Shown: positions 21,646 through 33,116, counted from the stretch's first letter. The stretch is 64,000 nt of DNA from Mycteria americana (GCF_035582795.1 NW_027445624.1:1860001-1924000), one strand, 5' to 3'. Notes: generated by a model from the sequence alone, not told the origin. Made by a program: numbers and translations.

Positions 21646-23179
21646 GTCCAAAGAGGAAAGCACACTGAGAAGTTAGGACAGGCTTCTTTGAGAAAATCTC
21701 TATGTATTAGCCAACACTCCCCTGCCTTGTTCCTTGTTCCCACCCAAACACACATTACCTCCGTCCTTGCTCGTCTCGCTGGCTGGAGCTCTGGCTTGTG
21801 CAGGCTGAGTGTGTTGCTACGAGCAGTGGCCTCTGCCCATCAGCTCCAGAGGGGTCAGCCCTTCTGTGTAGCAGAGGGTACCACGGAAAGGGTGTGAAAT
21901 CACAATTTACGTCAGATATAATGCACTCGTAATGCAGAAGGGCTGTTCAGCATCTTCCAACATGACAACCCCAGAGAGACTGTTGGATGGCCTAAAACTG
22001 TAGTGACCAGACAGAGCCAGCTCATTCCCCGGCCCCAAGCACTGTATCGCCCAGAGCCCTACGGCTTAGGATGGGCTGGGGCACTTTGTTCCCATGGACA
22101 TGTTTACAGGGCAGGAGCCAACGTTTCAGTATGTGACCTGCAGCTGAAACCCTCCTCCCCAGAGGCTCTCAGGGCAAGAACAAGGGCAGCACAGACAGGA
22201 GGCGAAACACGGAGGAATGCCCCGATGCTTCTGCTGAGGGAGGCGGAAAAGGGCGAGAGAGATGGGTACTGGTGAGTCTAAACTCATCAAGGGTCAGGAC
22301 TCCAAGGGGGTGACCCAGCCTGGGAACAGGGGGCAGAAGCTCTGCTGGGTGGGAGAGGAGACCAGGGAAGGTGTCTGCACTGCAGGGGACGGCAGGGACA
22401 TTCCCAAATCCCCTGCCCTCAGCATTTCTGGTAGCGGCTCCCTGTCCCTCCGTGCCTATATCTCTGCTGCCTGGACCTGTCCCTCCTGGCAGGAGCTCGT
22501 TCTCTGTCCCCACATCTGCTCCCTGTCAGTACTCACAGACCCCATCCCAACAACAGGGTGGTCAGGTCTGCCCTGCAGACACCTCCTGGCAGCAGGTGCT
22601 GAACAGGGGCATCTCTGTGTGTGCAGGGGTGAAGGAGAAGCTCAGACAAGCCCTAAGAAGATTTGCGGTCTCAGTGCCTTCTGCAGCACAGAGAAATAAA
22701 TTCCCATCTCTCCCTGCCTATCCAGACAACCAGAAGAGAAACCTCAAAGCACAAACCTTCCCTTTCAAGTCAATGCTGCCTTGTTGCACTTCTTCAAAAG
22801 GATCTTCAGAAAGATCCTGGGGGTGATGTGGAGCTGTGAGCAGCCCTGAGCCACGCAGCACCCTCTCAACAGCAGAAGAGCCCTGCCCTGCTGGGGTGTC
22901 AAATCCTTCCACCCACAGCTTCTCCCCGCAGCACTGTGGGGAGCTTCCTGGGCAGGCTGAGTGCTGACCCTGGCAGGCAGCAGAGTCCCTGCAGCAGCAC
23001 ACAGCCTCCTGGGGTGCAGGGCCCCTGCTCTGAAGGACAGCCCTGGGCACCCCTGCCTGCACACCCAGCTGCACACCCCTGCAGGCCTCCCTAGAAGAAG
23101 GGGGTGGTTGTGCCCTGTCCCTCTGAGGGTGCAGCAGGGAAGCCCTGCTCTGCAGCACAACCTTCTCCACACACAAGAA
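21646..23179 (-). other. OR-2 upstream region
   Basis: No coding gene recognised. It is homologous to the OR-1 upstream region but clearly more diverged from it than arm B is from arm A. It probably holds the 5' non-coding exon(s) and promoter of OR-2, which cannot be placed by eye. Confidence 0.45.
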
Positions 23180-25340
23180 ACCCGGAGAGCCATCCTGCCA
23201 GATCCTACCTGCTCTGGGATCTGCCAGCTCTAGGAGACCCCTCCAGCATACTCTGGTGGCCCTGTAGCCTGAAACTTACTGTGTTAAGGGCTGTGAAGAT
23301 TTCTCCTCCAGTGAGCTCTCAGCATCCACCCACTCCACACTGCCTTTAAACTCTCATCTATCTCCCCTTGCTGCCTGCAGGCAGTGTCTCAGCCCTGCTG
23401 TGCTCTGCAGAGCATCTGCTCCTGGGCAGAGCTGTCTGCCTGAAGCACTGCATGCTTGCCGTGAGCTTCCTCCGTCTCAGGACCCCACCGCAGCTCAGCA
23501 GCAGAGGACCAACCCAAGGCGCCACTTTCTCTGCCCCCTCTGGGCTCCCTCGAGGTGTCCCCGGGGCTCCAGGGCTGGCACCACCGAAAGGCAGCAGGAT
23601 CATCCCTGGGGAATGTACTTTGGAGTCAACAAAAGCATCACTAATGGTGCCTCTCTAAACATTGGAGGGGGACTGATTCCTGCAGCAGAAATTGTCCTGC
23701 CAGAGCATGGTTGTCTGCGAGAGGTGTAAATGTTCCCCTCTGGACACCGCAGGTCCTGTCCCATAAGACGAAGGACAGACAGACAGGGACAGGGAGGGCT
23801 TGGCTTCCCCTGTGCTGGGCAGTGGTTCAGCTGAGGCAATGTAGGCATCTCCTTCCCAGCTGGAAGAAGCACGATTCAGCTCCCTCCATGCACCCCACAC
23901 AGCCACAGCAGATGGGATTCCTCTTGCTTCAGTTCAGGGGTGCACAAAAGCGTTGCCTGCAGGTGAGCCCCTGCTCTGAGCCCCTCGTCTTTATTCTGTG
24001 GGCGCTCAGTTGCTCACCCACACACACTTGGTGATGACTGAGGGGCCAGGGTTGGTCTAAGACGTGTGCAAGTGTTTGCAAGCTGTGATGGAAAATCTCT
24101 GAGAATACCCCCATCCTTCCCGAGCATCAGCTGAGGTCCAGAGGTGGAAGGGGGATTTCCTTGGCCATCCTAAATGACACCGACCTGTACGTTTAGGGCA
24201 CCTGCGTGCACCTTGTCACATATATCTCTGGAGCACACAGAGCTCTTGAGCTGACCAAATGCAGGAGTGCACCAGAAGGAGACCCGGGTCTCTCTCTATC
24301 CAGTGCATTTACTAGAGCACCAGTCACTGCAAAGCCACCCCCTTCTCTAAGACAGCGTGACCTGCTGACTTCCTCCTGCAGCTCCTCCACCCACTGCCTG
24401 AGGACCTCCACTAAAATATCTTAACATGTCCACATCCCTGCACTGAAGACATCGTATTTATTTCAGGGCTCTCATTTTAACTACATTTTAAAAAAAGCCT
24501 CCACTGCCTGGCCAGGTGCCTGGAGTGCCTAATACAACTCCATTCTGCAGGCAAACACAGCACAGGGCCTCCAGGAAAGCTGTGCCCTGTTGGAGCTGGC
24601 GTGGGACAGACACCCCAGGGCCTCCCAAAGGGGTCTGGTGCCAGTGTGCCATCATCTGAACTCCAACACCACCCCATGGCACAGCCCCTTCTCGGCTCCT
24701 TCCAGTGTGTTTACTAGAGCACCAGTTACTGCAAAACATAGACATATCCAAATCTCTGAACTGAGGAGACCTTCTTTAATTCCGGGCTCTCTTTTAATGC
24801 CCTAAGAAAGGTGAATAGTGCTACGCGAGGTGCTTGGGATAGCCAGCACCATCTCTTGCCACAGCTGAGGTGCTGAGCTCTTGAGCCCAAATGTGCACAG
24901 CCAGGAGGAGCTGGAGCACACACAGACGGAGCTGAAGCTTCTGAGCGCTGTGACACTTTGGAATGAAATGAGATGTGGCGAGACAACTTGTTCAACTGGG
25001 CTGCAGCAGTGGAGGGATATAGGCTCTGCAGGAGAGAGTGGCAGGGAAGACGAGGACGGAGGATGGCCTCTGTGTCAAGGGGCAGCTCAGATGGATGGAG
25101 CTCCTTTATGGGATGGGCAACTGCTGAGGTTTCTCCCTGGGAATCTTGCCCATTGGCTTCATGTACTGCCAAGACTTTGTATCTGTTGCTGGGTGGTACG
25201 TAGGGGGAAACGGCTGGACGTGATATCCTGCTGCCATGGGTCACCAGAGACCATGGTGCCTCCTTCTCCAAGATGCTGTCTATTCACTGTTGACACTCCT
25301 TGCCTGGTAGTCCTTGGAGGTCAGTGCCATGGGGTTGTCT

Positions 25341-25669
25341 TGTCCCACTCGGTGGGTTGCGAGAGGGGTGAATCTTTTCGATTCCCCGACGGTTTGTGTA
25401 CCGACAAAAGCCGATCTCTGCTCGAAAGAGCCGCGTGGTCGGTACAGTCACGACAATGACTCAGAGGAACAGGCTGGCGAGCAACTTTATTAACTGGCGA
25501 ATTCCACAAACGGACAAACTTAACGAACTGGTGAGCTCAACGAACAAAGAGAGGCAATGGAGCGATTTTCCGGGCAACCCGTCACAATTTATCCCAAACT
25601 TGCATATATTGGAAGAGTAGAGGGAGAGAGAAGCGAGAAAAGGAAAGGAAAAGAGAGGAGGAAAGAGAG
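25341..25669 (-). mobile_element. LTR 3' part, arm B copy
   Basis: Reverse complement of 8457-8790: the polypyrimidine tract through to the GTGGGACA end. The 5' half including the TATA box is missing at the arm B deletion junction near 25669. Confidence 0.55.
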
Positions 25670-25837
25670 GACATGCTCTGTGACACACTTTTTGTGCAAC
25701 ATTTGCTTTTCACCAATGATCAGATGGGTCCCTTCATCTCCACCACCATTCGAGGATGATACAGAATGGCCTCCCTGTGACATGGACCTGTTCTCTCAGC
25801 ACTCTTGGGCGCAGCCCCTGCAGTACCATGCTCTCTT

Positions 25838-25945
25838 CATAGAATCATAGAACGGTTTTAGTCGGAAGGGGCCTTTAAAGATCATGGAGTCCAACCCCTT
25901 GCCATTGCTCAGGGACATCTTTCACTAGATCACGCTGCTCAGAGC
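25838..25945 (-). mobile_element. CR1 3' tail fragment, arm B copy
   Basis: Counterpart of the fragment at 5505-5607: TCATAGAATCATAGAACGG followed by the GGTTGGACTCCATGATC block read on the minus strand. Confidence 0.85.
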
Positions 25946-27159
25946 CCTGTCCACCCAGATGAAGGGGGGCTTTTTCGCTTCTCTCCCATCCCGCTGGGGA
26001 AGGGGGGAAGGGAGCAAGGGAACAAATGGGTGCGTGCTTAGTGGCTGGCCATGCTCAACCCACCAAACCCCTGAAATGTCACCAAGTGGCTTTGCGTGAG
26101 CAACTGACTCCCTCCCTCCATCTCCATTGACTCTAGTGGGAGCTTAGTCAAGGAGCTCCCATGCAGACACCTCTTTTCTGCACACCTGGCCTGAGGGAAA
26201 GGGAATCACAGCTCCTGTGGGTTTGTGGCATGAACTGGAGGGAGATGAATCACCTGAGAGCCTGGAAGCCTGTAACCAAAGTCTGACTTCTGCATTGACT
26301 CAGTTGCATCACTGCCTTCCATGGGGAAACAAACCCCTCCCTCTCACTGCCTAGTATTTGGGGAGGAATAGGGGTTTTCAGAGGGAGAACTTGTCACCTC
26401 TTTTAGTCAACCGTTCTCTGAAAGGACAAACCACACGGCTGGACTCTGCCGCTCTCTCCCCAGATTAGAGACATGATGTAGGTGTTTACTTCAGCCTCCT
26501 TCCAAGAAGGTTCCCCAGGAGGGACCCTGCTGCTTTGTAAGCACTGGAGACCAGGGAGCTCCTCAAGGAGTCTGTGGGGCAGAGGAAGTCACACCTGCAG
26601 CTGCCCTTGTGCTCCTGGGCTGGCACAAGCTCCTGGGACTGAGAGAGCTCATGGCAACGGATGCATGGCACCTGCAGAAAGACAGCCGAGTCCAGCAGCA
26701 GCTCCTCTGCAAAGAGCAGCAGGGCTCAGGGCACTGCCTGCAGGTGACGAGACAGGATGAGCAGCTCGGAGAGAAGTAAAAGGCAGCCTGGAGTGGGAGG
26801 ACGGAGGAGGGCTCATAGCTGGGGAGATCTTCCCAGTCCTTGACACAGTAAGTCTCTGGCTGCAGGGCAGCGCAGCTGCTGTTCCCAAAGAGGTCTTCCG
26901 AAGCTGCCACATCTGACGGGCATGGGATCTGTCAGGATGGCTCTCACAGCTTCTCAGGGGTGACTGAGAAGGGGGAACTCCCCACAGCACTGCAGAAGGT
27001 CTGGGTGGAAGGAGCAACCCCTGGCAGGGCAGGGTCATTCTTCCATCCGGAGGGTGTTATGTGGGACAGGGATGCTCACAGCTCTAGCTAACCATTTCTA
27101 GATGGGGACTTTTCAAGGGGAAGGTAAAGTCACCAGGTACCTGAAAGCTCTTGCCTGAC

Positions 27160-27222
27160 TTTGGGTTGCTTTGGGTTTTGGTTTTGGGTTTTTTGTAGGG
27201 TTTTTTGTGGGGTTTTTTTTTT
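27160..27222. repeat. G/T-rich low-complexity tract at arm B edge
   Basis: Runs of TTTTGGGTTTT and two copies of a GTAGGGTTTTTT/GTGGGGTTTTTT unit. The reverse complement sits at 4231-4285, so the tract marks the outer edge of both inverted arms. Confidence 0.7.
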
Positions 27223-29320
27223 CAGTTTTCCCCCATCGTCAATAGTGAGATGGAAACAGTATTAGGGGTTTAGGTTTGGGGGTGAGACTCCTAAAACGTT
27301 ACTCTGAAAGATCAAGAGGTGTGTGAGGAACCTCAGGAAGTCCCTTCAGCCTCCCCTGCCCCCCCAACCTATAGGCAGCACCAACATCTCCTTGGCAGTT
27401 GCCATCATTCTCATCAGGGCTTTTCTGAACTGCTCCTTAGCAGCTGCAAACACAGAGCTGCTCCTGAAAACCTCTCTCCCGGGAGGTTTGTGGAGGGCAG
27501 AACTGAGCACACAGAGGGTGGGATGGGGTCTGTGAGCATGGACAGGGAAAAGGCACAGGGGCAGAGAAACAGCTCTGCTCCTCTCTTGTGGGAGACGGGA
27601 TCTGGACCATTCCCTTTCAGCCTGTCCGCTGCAGACACCTGCCTCTGAGCACGGCCCCCCTGGTCTCCTCTCCCACCCAACAGAGGGCTCTACCCTCCAG
27701 GCCATGGGGTCTAAGGCATGAGTCTCCTCCTCTGCAGTTAGGTCTCCAGCAGAAGAGAGGTGCATCTCTCCCGCAACGTGCTCTTTTCCTGCTGCATGAC
27801 AAAGGGGCTGAGAGCAACTGGCTGGCAATGTCACCATCCGGACGTTGATACGGGGGAAGGCTTTCCTGAGAGCCCGCCTGTCTCTCGCTCTCTCCATGCC
27901 TCCTTTGGCAGGAGGAGCACGGCCACGATCCCTGTTTCTCCATCTCTCCCTGCTGCTCTGGTCCCTCTTTTCAAGATCGATGGGACAAAGGGCAGGGCGC
28001 TCAGCTGCGGTTCAGCTACTGGCCCTGAGAGTCCTTCCATGCAGGTGACTTCCTTTACGGCAGTGAGACGTCCAACCCCACTTCTAAAGTGTGGAGCTGT
28101 GGCAATGCAGCGTGTGGGGTTGGGGAATGAGCCCACTCTCTTTTAAAGAGACCCCCACCTTCAGGACACCTGACTGTCCCCCTGGCGTGTCCTGGCAGGC
28201 TGTGGGTAGTGCTGCAGAAGAGCACAGCTCTCCTGCAAGGTCCTTCTGGTAGCTGACAGTCCCTGGTTTGCTCATCTGAGGCAGGAGCCTCTTCACATCC
28301 TCCCTGCCACTCTCTCCCTATCAGGGCTGAGAACGAGACAGCTCTCTGGAGATCTGCCCTCTGAAACTGGACTCCTCTCTTCTTTGCACAGTCTAGATTC
28401 CTTTGCAGAGTGAGCTCTGAGTGCAATCGTCCTCTAGCTGAGAGAGGTGCCAGCACAGGGCAGTTGTGAGCAAGACCACTGAGCGCAGCCGCTCTCTTGA
28501 GGCTGCACTAGGTTACAGGGAGCTTTTTTGGTCTCGAGTGACTGCCCAGTGTTTACCCTGAGAGCTAAGGAAAAGCCGAGAATTTCTACCATTGCAATGA
28601 ACACCAGACACAGGTATCTAAACGAGTCTGCTCTTCTAGAGTCTATACTCACCTCCTCAACCCCATTCCCTGCAAAGCAGGCAGTGAAACTGCTGAATCT
28701 TCACCGCTTGAAAAAGGCATGCATTGGAGCTTACATTTCTATGCAGGCATTTCCTGCGCTCTGTTATCCAGCCAGTGCCTGGAGAAATAGTGGATGCAGT
28801 GTATTGATGTGTGGACAGGGATAAAGCCCTCGGCAATGGGCCAGGTCACCTCTGCCTCCTGCCTTTCCTTGCCTTGAGAGACAGCTGATAGTGGTAGACT
28901 GAAATCTGTCAACGAAGGAAAAGTAGGAGGCTATGAATACTGTCCTCTTGCCTCCAGGAAGCAGCTGGGCATGCTCCTCATTTCACCTCTCATGGTGGTC
29001 AATAGGAATATACCTGCCGGGTGACAAGACTAAGCCCTCTGCAGTCAGCTCAGGGCGTCCTGCCCCTGGAACAACAACCAGAAGGCTTTTTGCCACCTCT
29101 GTGTTAACACTGCTGCAGAGCAGGACTACCTCCTTTGGACCCATGGGCAGAGGACTCTGATCCTCACAGCGCACGCAGCCAGCACAAACTGGAGTTCCAG
29201 CTAGACACCTGACAGAATGTCCCCCAGAGAGCTAGGAAGGCAGTGGGCAGAGTTTCTGGGTCGCATGCAATGGGTTTTGCTCAAGCAGGTCTGTTTGAAC
29301 TTGTCTTTTCCTCCTTGGAC
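27223..29320 (+). other. OR-3 upstream region
   Basis: No coding gene recognised. Segments around 27400-27800 resemble, in reverse orientation, 46580-46990 upstream of OR-5, indicating another shared OR-unit 5' flank. Frames of 100-180 codons occur on both strands without recognisable motifs. Confidence 0.45.
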
Positions 29321-29322
29321 AG
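29321..29322 (+). promoter_or_regulatory. Splice acceptor before OR-3 coding exon
   Basis: CTTTTCCTCCTTGGACAG ends here, 23 nt before the ATG at 29346. It is identical in its last 17 bases to the OR-1 acceptor. Confidence 0.65.
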
Positions 29323-29345
29323 TCACGCACTCTTGGAAGGAGCAA

Positions 29346-30284
29346 ATGTCCAACAACAGCAGCTCCATCACCCAGTTCCTCCTCCTGGCGTTTGCAGACA
29401 TGCGGGAGCTGCAGCTCTTGCACTTCTGGCTCTTCCTGGGCATCTACCTGGCTGCCCTCCTGGGCAACGGCCTCATCATCACCGCCATAGCCTGTGACCA
29501 CCATCTCCACACCCCCATGTACTTCTTCCTCCTCAACCTCTCCCTCCTCGACTTGGGCTCCATCTCCACCACTGTCCCCAAATCCATGGCCAGTTCCCTC
29601 TGGGACACCAGGACCATTTCCTATGGAGGATGTGCTGCCCAGGTCTTTTGGTTTCTCTTCTTTGTTTCTTCAGAGTATTATCTTCTGACCGTCATGGCCT
29701 ATGACCGCTATGTCGCCATCTGCAAACCCCTGCACTATGTGACCGTCATGGACAGCCGAGCTTGCATCAAAATGGCAGCAGCTGCCTGGGGCAGTGGTTT
29801 CCTCAATGCGGTGCTGCACGTTGGAAACACATTTTCCATTCCATTCTGCCAAGGCAATGCTGTGGAGCAGTTCTTCTGTGAAATCCCCCAGCTCCTCAAG
29901 CTCTCCTGCTCGCACTCCTACGTCAGGAAAGCTGGGTTTACTGTGGTCAGTCTTTGCGTAGCTTGTGGGTGTTTTCTGTTCCTTGTCCTGTCCTATGTGC
30001 AGATATTCACGGTTGTGCTGAGGATCCCCTCTGAGCAGGGACGGCACAAGGCCTTTTCCACGTGCCTCCCTCACGTGGCCGTGGTCTCCCTGTTTGCCAG
30101 CTCTGCCATGTTTGCCTACCTGAAGTCCCACTCAAGCTCATCCCCAGCTCTGAATCTTGTGGTGGCCGTTCTGTATGCAGTGGTGCCTCCAGCAGTGAAC
30201 CCCCTCATCTACAGCATGAGGAATCAGGAGCTCAAAGAGGCACTAAAGAGACTGATCCGCTGTCTGCTGTTGCAGCAGGAATAA
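29346..30284 (+). CDS. OR-3: intact OR14-like olfactory receptor
   Basis: Odorant receptor of 312 residues, seven transmembrane segments, single coding exon. The ATG follows a conserved splice acceptor by 23 nt; the in-frame extension to 29217 is therefore unlikely to be translated. Overlapping sequons at Asn3 and Asn4, Asn41 in TM1, PMYFFLLNLS in TM2, MAYDRYVAICKPLHY (117-131), KAFSTCLPHV in TM6 and NPLIYSMRN in TM7 are all present. Compared with OR-2 it differs most in TM5 and the second extracellular loop (for example HVGNTFSIPFCQGN), where ligand contacts are expected. No breaks were found and it is probably functional. AATAAA-like signals lie about 300 nt downstream. Confidence 0.95.
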   Translation: MSNNSSSITQFLLLAFADMRELQLLHFWLFLGIYLAALLGNGLIITAIACDHHLHTPMYFFLLNLSLLDLGSISTTVPKSMASSLWDTRTISYGGCAAQVFWFLFFVSSEYYLLTVMAYDRYVAICKPLHYVTVMDSRACIKMAAAAWGSGFLNAVLHVGNTFSIPFCQGNAVEQFFCEIPQLLKLSCSHSYVRKAGFTVVSLCVACGCFLFLVLSYVQIFTVVLRIPSEQGRHKAFSTCLPHVAVVSLFASSAMFAYLKSHSSSSPALNLVVAVLYAVVPPAVNPLIYSMRNQELKEALKRLIRCLLLQQE

Positions 30285-30574
30285 GCTGCCCTTCTCTTTG
30301 CACAGGCGATTCCAAGTTTGTCTCGGGCCAGGCTTGATTATTTGGTTCTTTTCTTCTCTGCTTGAACATTGCCTTTGGAAAGCAGTTTTTGGAGTCACCG
30401 TGCTTCTCCAGAGGCAAGAACCTGAGCCTGAGGCTTGGGGAGGGAAGGAGCAAGGTTGACCATCGTCTCAGACCTCAAGGCACTGCTTCTTCTGCCTGTC
30501 CCATCCTCCTTAGGAGGCACAGTGGATCAATATCAATTGCAGAATGCTGCTATCAGCTCTCCTCTAAAGTGAAA

Positions 30575-30601
30575 AGTAATAAAATGTACCCATGAAAATA
30601 A
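30575..30601 (+). terminator. Possible polyadenylation signals of OR-3
   Basis: Two AATAAA hexamers (in GTAATAAAATG and GAAAATAAAAAATC) occur about 290-320 nt after the OR-3 stop, a plausible 3' UTR length. Not proven, and none is annotated for the other receptors. Confidence 0.35.
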
Positions 30602-30689
30602 AAAATCATGTTTTGTCAAGTGCTCTTTGAAGCCTTCCTCTTAAGCAAAACGTGCCTACAAGGCCCCTTGATGGAGAAACCTGCCAAAC

Positions 30690-31065
30690 CCTCTCCAGGA
30701 TCTCAAGAAGCTGGGGTGCCTCTCTAAAGTGCCTGTAGAGGAATGCACACAGGATGGGGAATCAACACGATGAGTTAGAGGTCTGTGGGCAGTTGCAGGG
30801 CTATGATCTTACTGGCATCATGGGGACATGGTGGGATGGCTCCCACGACTGGAGTGTTGCACAGAGGGATACAGCTCTTTTGGAAGGCCTGTATGGGAAG
30901 ACGAGGAGGGGGAGTTGCATTTTATGTGAGAGCAGCTGAAGTGGCTGGACATCGGCCTGGGGATGTGTGAGGAGCCAACTGAGAGCTTATGGTTTAGGAT
31001 TCAAGGGAGGACTAGCTATCTCCAGAGAGCCTTTCCAACCCCAACTATTTTGTGATTCTGTGATG
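30690..31065 (+). mobile_element. CR1 with endonuclease start fused to 3' tail
   Basis: Begins with the CR1 region encoding the start of the APE endonuclease (compare 62450-62730; WWDGSHDWSVA-like at 30830-30860) and jumps at about 31018 to the 3' tail ending CCTTTCCAACCCC...TTTTGTGATTCTGTGATGG. A large internal deletion has removed the rest of ORF2. Confidence 0.75.
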
Positions 31066-31726
31066 GTGGAATGCCTGGCAGTGTTTCTGAGAACTTTTCT
31101 GGCCTTTCCCCACACTGGTTGCACTCCCGGTGCCCGTGGAGCAGAGGCCTCCTTTTGAGGATGACCTCATTCGCCATGTCACTCTGAGGAAAAGGTGCAC
31201 CAGGGGTTACAAATGCCAGCAATGCCTCAACACACAGCAGTATCCCCTACCCTGACTGCTGTGTCCAGCTCCTTCCTCCTTGAGGATTTGAGTTGGAAGG
31301 GACCTCTGGAGGTCTCCAGTACCATGATATGCTCTGAGCATGGAGAACTTTAGAGTTACATCTGATTGGTCAATGCTTTCTCCAGGTGAGTTTTGAAAAT
31401 CTTGGGGCCCCTGAACCAGTGCTGATCCACTCTCATGATCATACAAATATATCTCTGTAACTTTGTCTTTCCTTAACCTCCTGTGAAATTTCCCTTCCTG
31501 CTTCTTGTCCTTGCAATCTCTTGTCCCTTCCTTTCCGTCATGATCTCCAACCAGATCCTCAGCCCTACTCAGACTGAGGACTGTCACAACCTGCTCTCCA
31601 AGCACAGCCCCTCTGGGATCCTCAGGGCCATGCAGGCACACCACGGTGGCCAGCTCCAAGCAGAGGCATAGACTGCAGAGGGATTGTGGTAGTGGTTGTG
31701 AGCTGGCACCAGGGCGGAGACAGGGG
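31066..31726. other. Diverged copy of OR-2 3' flank
   Basis: Parallels about 18860-19500 (phrases such as TGCCTGGCAGTGTTTCTGAGAACTTTTCTGG, here split by differences). No gene. Confidence 0.5.
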
Positions 31727-32037
31727 TGTGGAATAATTGACTGGACTTAGAACGCTGTCAAATTACTTTAGCGCTGCCACCTTAATCAACTTTGCGAAGC
31801 TGTTTCAGTGGAAGCCCTGAGAGGGCTCTGACAGGCAATCGTTGACTCTGATGGGTGGCTACATGTACCGTCCTTAGAAAATAAACCGTTGACCAAGTCT
31901 GAGACTAAGACTGGACTTAGCCGCACCTCGACTCCTCTCTGAGAAGGAGTTTAGAAAGCAAGGGGGTCCTGTCTGAACCTCCTGACTCAACGGGAGGGTT
32001 CCCCCCCTCCAGCCACTCCTCAGACTCCTACGCAACA
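31727..32037 (+). mobile_element. LTR related to the solo LTR at 2366
   Basis: A 311-bp TG...CA block starting TGTGGAATAATTG and ending CGCAACA. An AATAAA-type signal (31877-31886) suggests plus orientation. The two ends and the GTCCTGTCTGAACCTC block match the element at 2366-2543. The flanks (agggg left, gtgac right) do not form a target-site duplication, so a rearrangement has affected at least one side. Confidence 0.6.
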
Positions 32038-32042
32038 GTGAC

Positions 32043-33116
32043 TTTGAACACAAGAAGGGGCCATGGCAGCGGGTCAGCAGAGAAGAGCTCCAGCAGTGTT
32101 AAAGGAGAAGCCGCTGCCCGAGCATTCACACACCATTCAGGGAGTCGCACACACACCGCCCGAGACTTTAACTGCTAGGACCAAAGTCCCTTCGCAGCGG
32201 CAGCTCCACTGAGCTGATGGGTGCCCCTTTTCAACTCCTCGCTCACATACACTCGCTCGCGGGTGCTTTCTCTCCCCTCTGCCTCGACCCTAGGTTTCCC
32301 GAAGCAGAGCCTCCGAGACGACGCGCGCCAGGTGAATTTATTGGTACAGCAGTGAAAACAGCTCGAGCTGGGTGCCTCCGGAGAGGGAGCCAGAACAAAG
32401 AAATCCCTGGGTAATTATACCCTGTAAGGTATATCTGAGGTATATCTAAGGTATCTAAATTCCCCTCCCCTCAGGAGACTGTTCGGACCAATAGTAGTAT
32501 TTGGGTCTGGGGTCTTCCCGTTCTTCATTGGGCCCTTTCATTGTCTCTTGGCGGGCCGATTCTTCTCTTCTCTCTAAGATCGCAGCTTCTGCTAAGGTTG
32601 AAGCCTCCTCATCTTTCTGGTTTGCATGGGTTTTGGGGGCCAAGTCAAAGTTCAGTGCACGGTCGGTGGATCTGGGTGAAAGTTCTTGTGGCCTAAGACT
32701 TCAGCAAGCCTTGCTACTAATGCTGAAGTGACTACTACAACAAGCAGCTCCCCTTCGCACCCAGGGGTGCTCCTGAGCGAGGATGGTCACAGAGGAGGGG
32801 AGGCACTGGGAGCTGTGGCGCCGGGAACCGACACTCGCCGCTGTGTCTTGGGGCTCCTGGCAGGCGGTGCTGGTGGCTGCAGCCCCCAAGCCACCCCCAA
32901 CCCTGTGAGCAGCAGTGAGTCCTCTCCCAACCATTGAGAGCAGCTCTGGCTTCAGAAGGTCTGCTGGCAGAGCTGGGGTTGTGGTGCCCACCCTATGCTT
33001 CCAACTCATGGTGCCTCTTGGGATCCCAGAGTCATTGCAGTGACTGGGGTGACAGCCCTGTCTGGCTGGCGTTTGAAGGTAATTTGGGGATGTCCTGGCA
33101 GTGTGGCTCATGTTCA
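32043..33116 (-). mobile_element. Antisense LTR split by a younger LTR
   Basis: The minus-strand sequence from 33116 (TGAACATGAGCCACACTGCC) to about 32748 matches the LTR at 55719-56091. The match resumes below the inserted element at 32096 with CTGCTGGAGCTCTTCTCTG, which corresponds to CTGCTGGAGGTCTTCTCTG at 56101. Similarity fades after about 32060, so the U5 end is missing. Confidence 0.65.
32097..32742 (-). mobile_element. Complete solo LTR nested in another LTR
   Basis: A 646-bp TG...CA element flanked by a perfect 5-bp target-site duplication, agcag at 32092-32096 and 32743-32747. On the minus strand it starts TGTTGTAGTAG, has a TATA-like GGTATAATTACC (32410-32421) and an AATAAA signal (32337-32342), followed by a CpG-rich R/U5 and the end TTTAACA. 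The host LTR is continuous when it is removed. The family is not identified; it differs from the ERVL LTRs of this window. Confidence 0.82.

Larger units (their letters stand above)
23180..27212 (-). repeat. Inverted duplication, arm B
   Basis: Reverse-complement partner of arm A (4231-10963), nearly identical by eye, but lacking the equivalent of 5776-8456. It includes a CR1 3' tail (about 25838-25945) and the 3' part of an LTR (25341-25669). The outer end is a T-rich tract with two GTAGGGTTTTTT-like units, matching the A-rich tract at the start of arm A. The stretch 24881-25200 contains a frame shared with 36570-36819 (see findings), but no known gene. Confidence 0.88.

Noticed and set aside
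21150-21668. 172-codon plus-strand frame
   Set aside because: It is the antisense of OR-2. Its Glu/Gly-rich composition is the expected mirror of receptor transmembrane codons.
20661-21755. Longer OR-2 protein starting 45 codons upstream (similarly for OR-3 from 29217 and OR-6 from 59512)
   Set aside because: For OR-2 and OR-3 the extension crosses a conserved splice acceptor. In all three the extra residues are not receptor-like.
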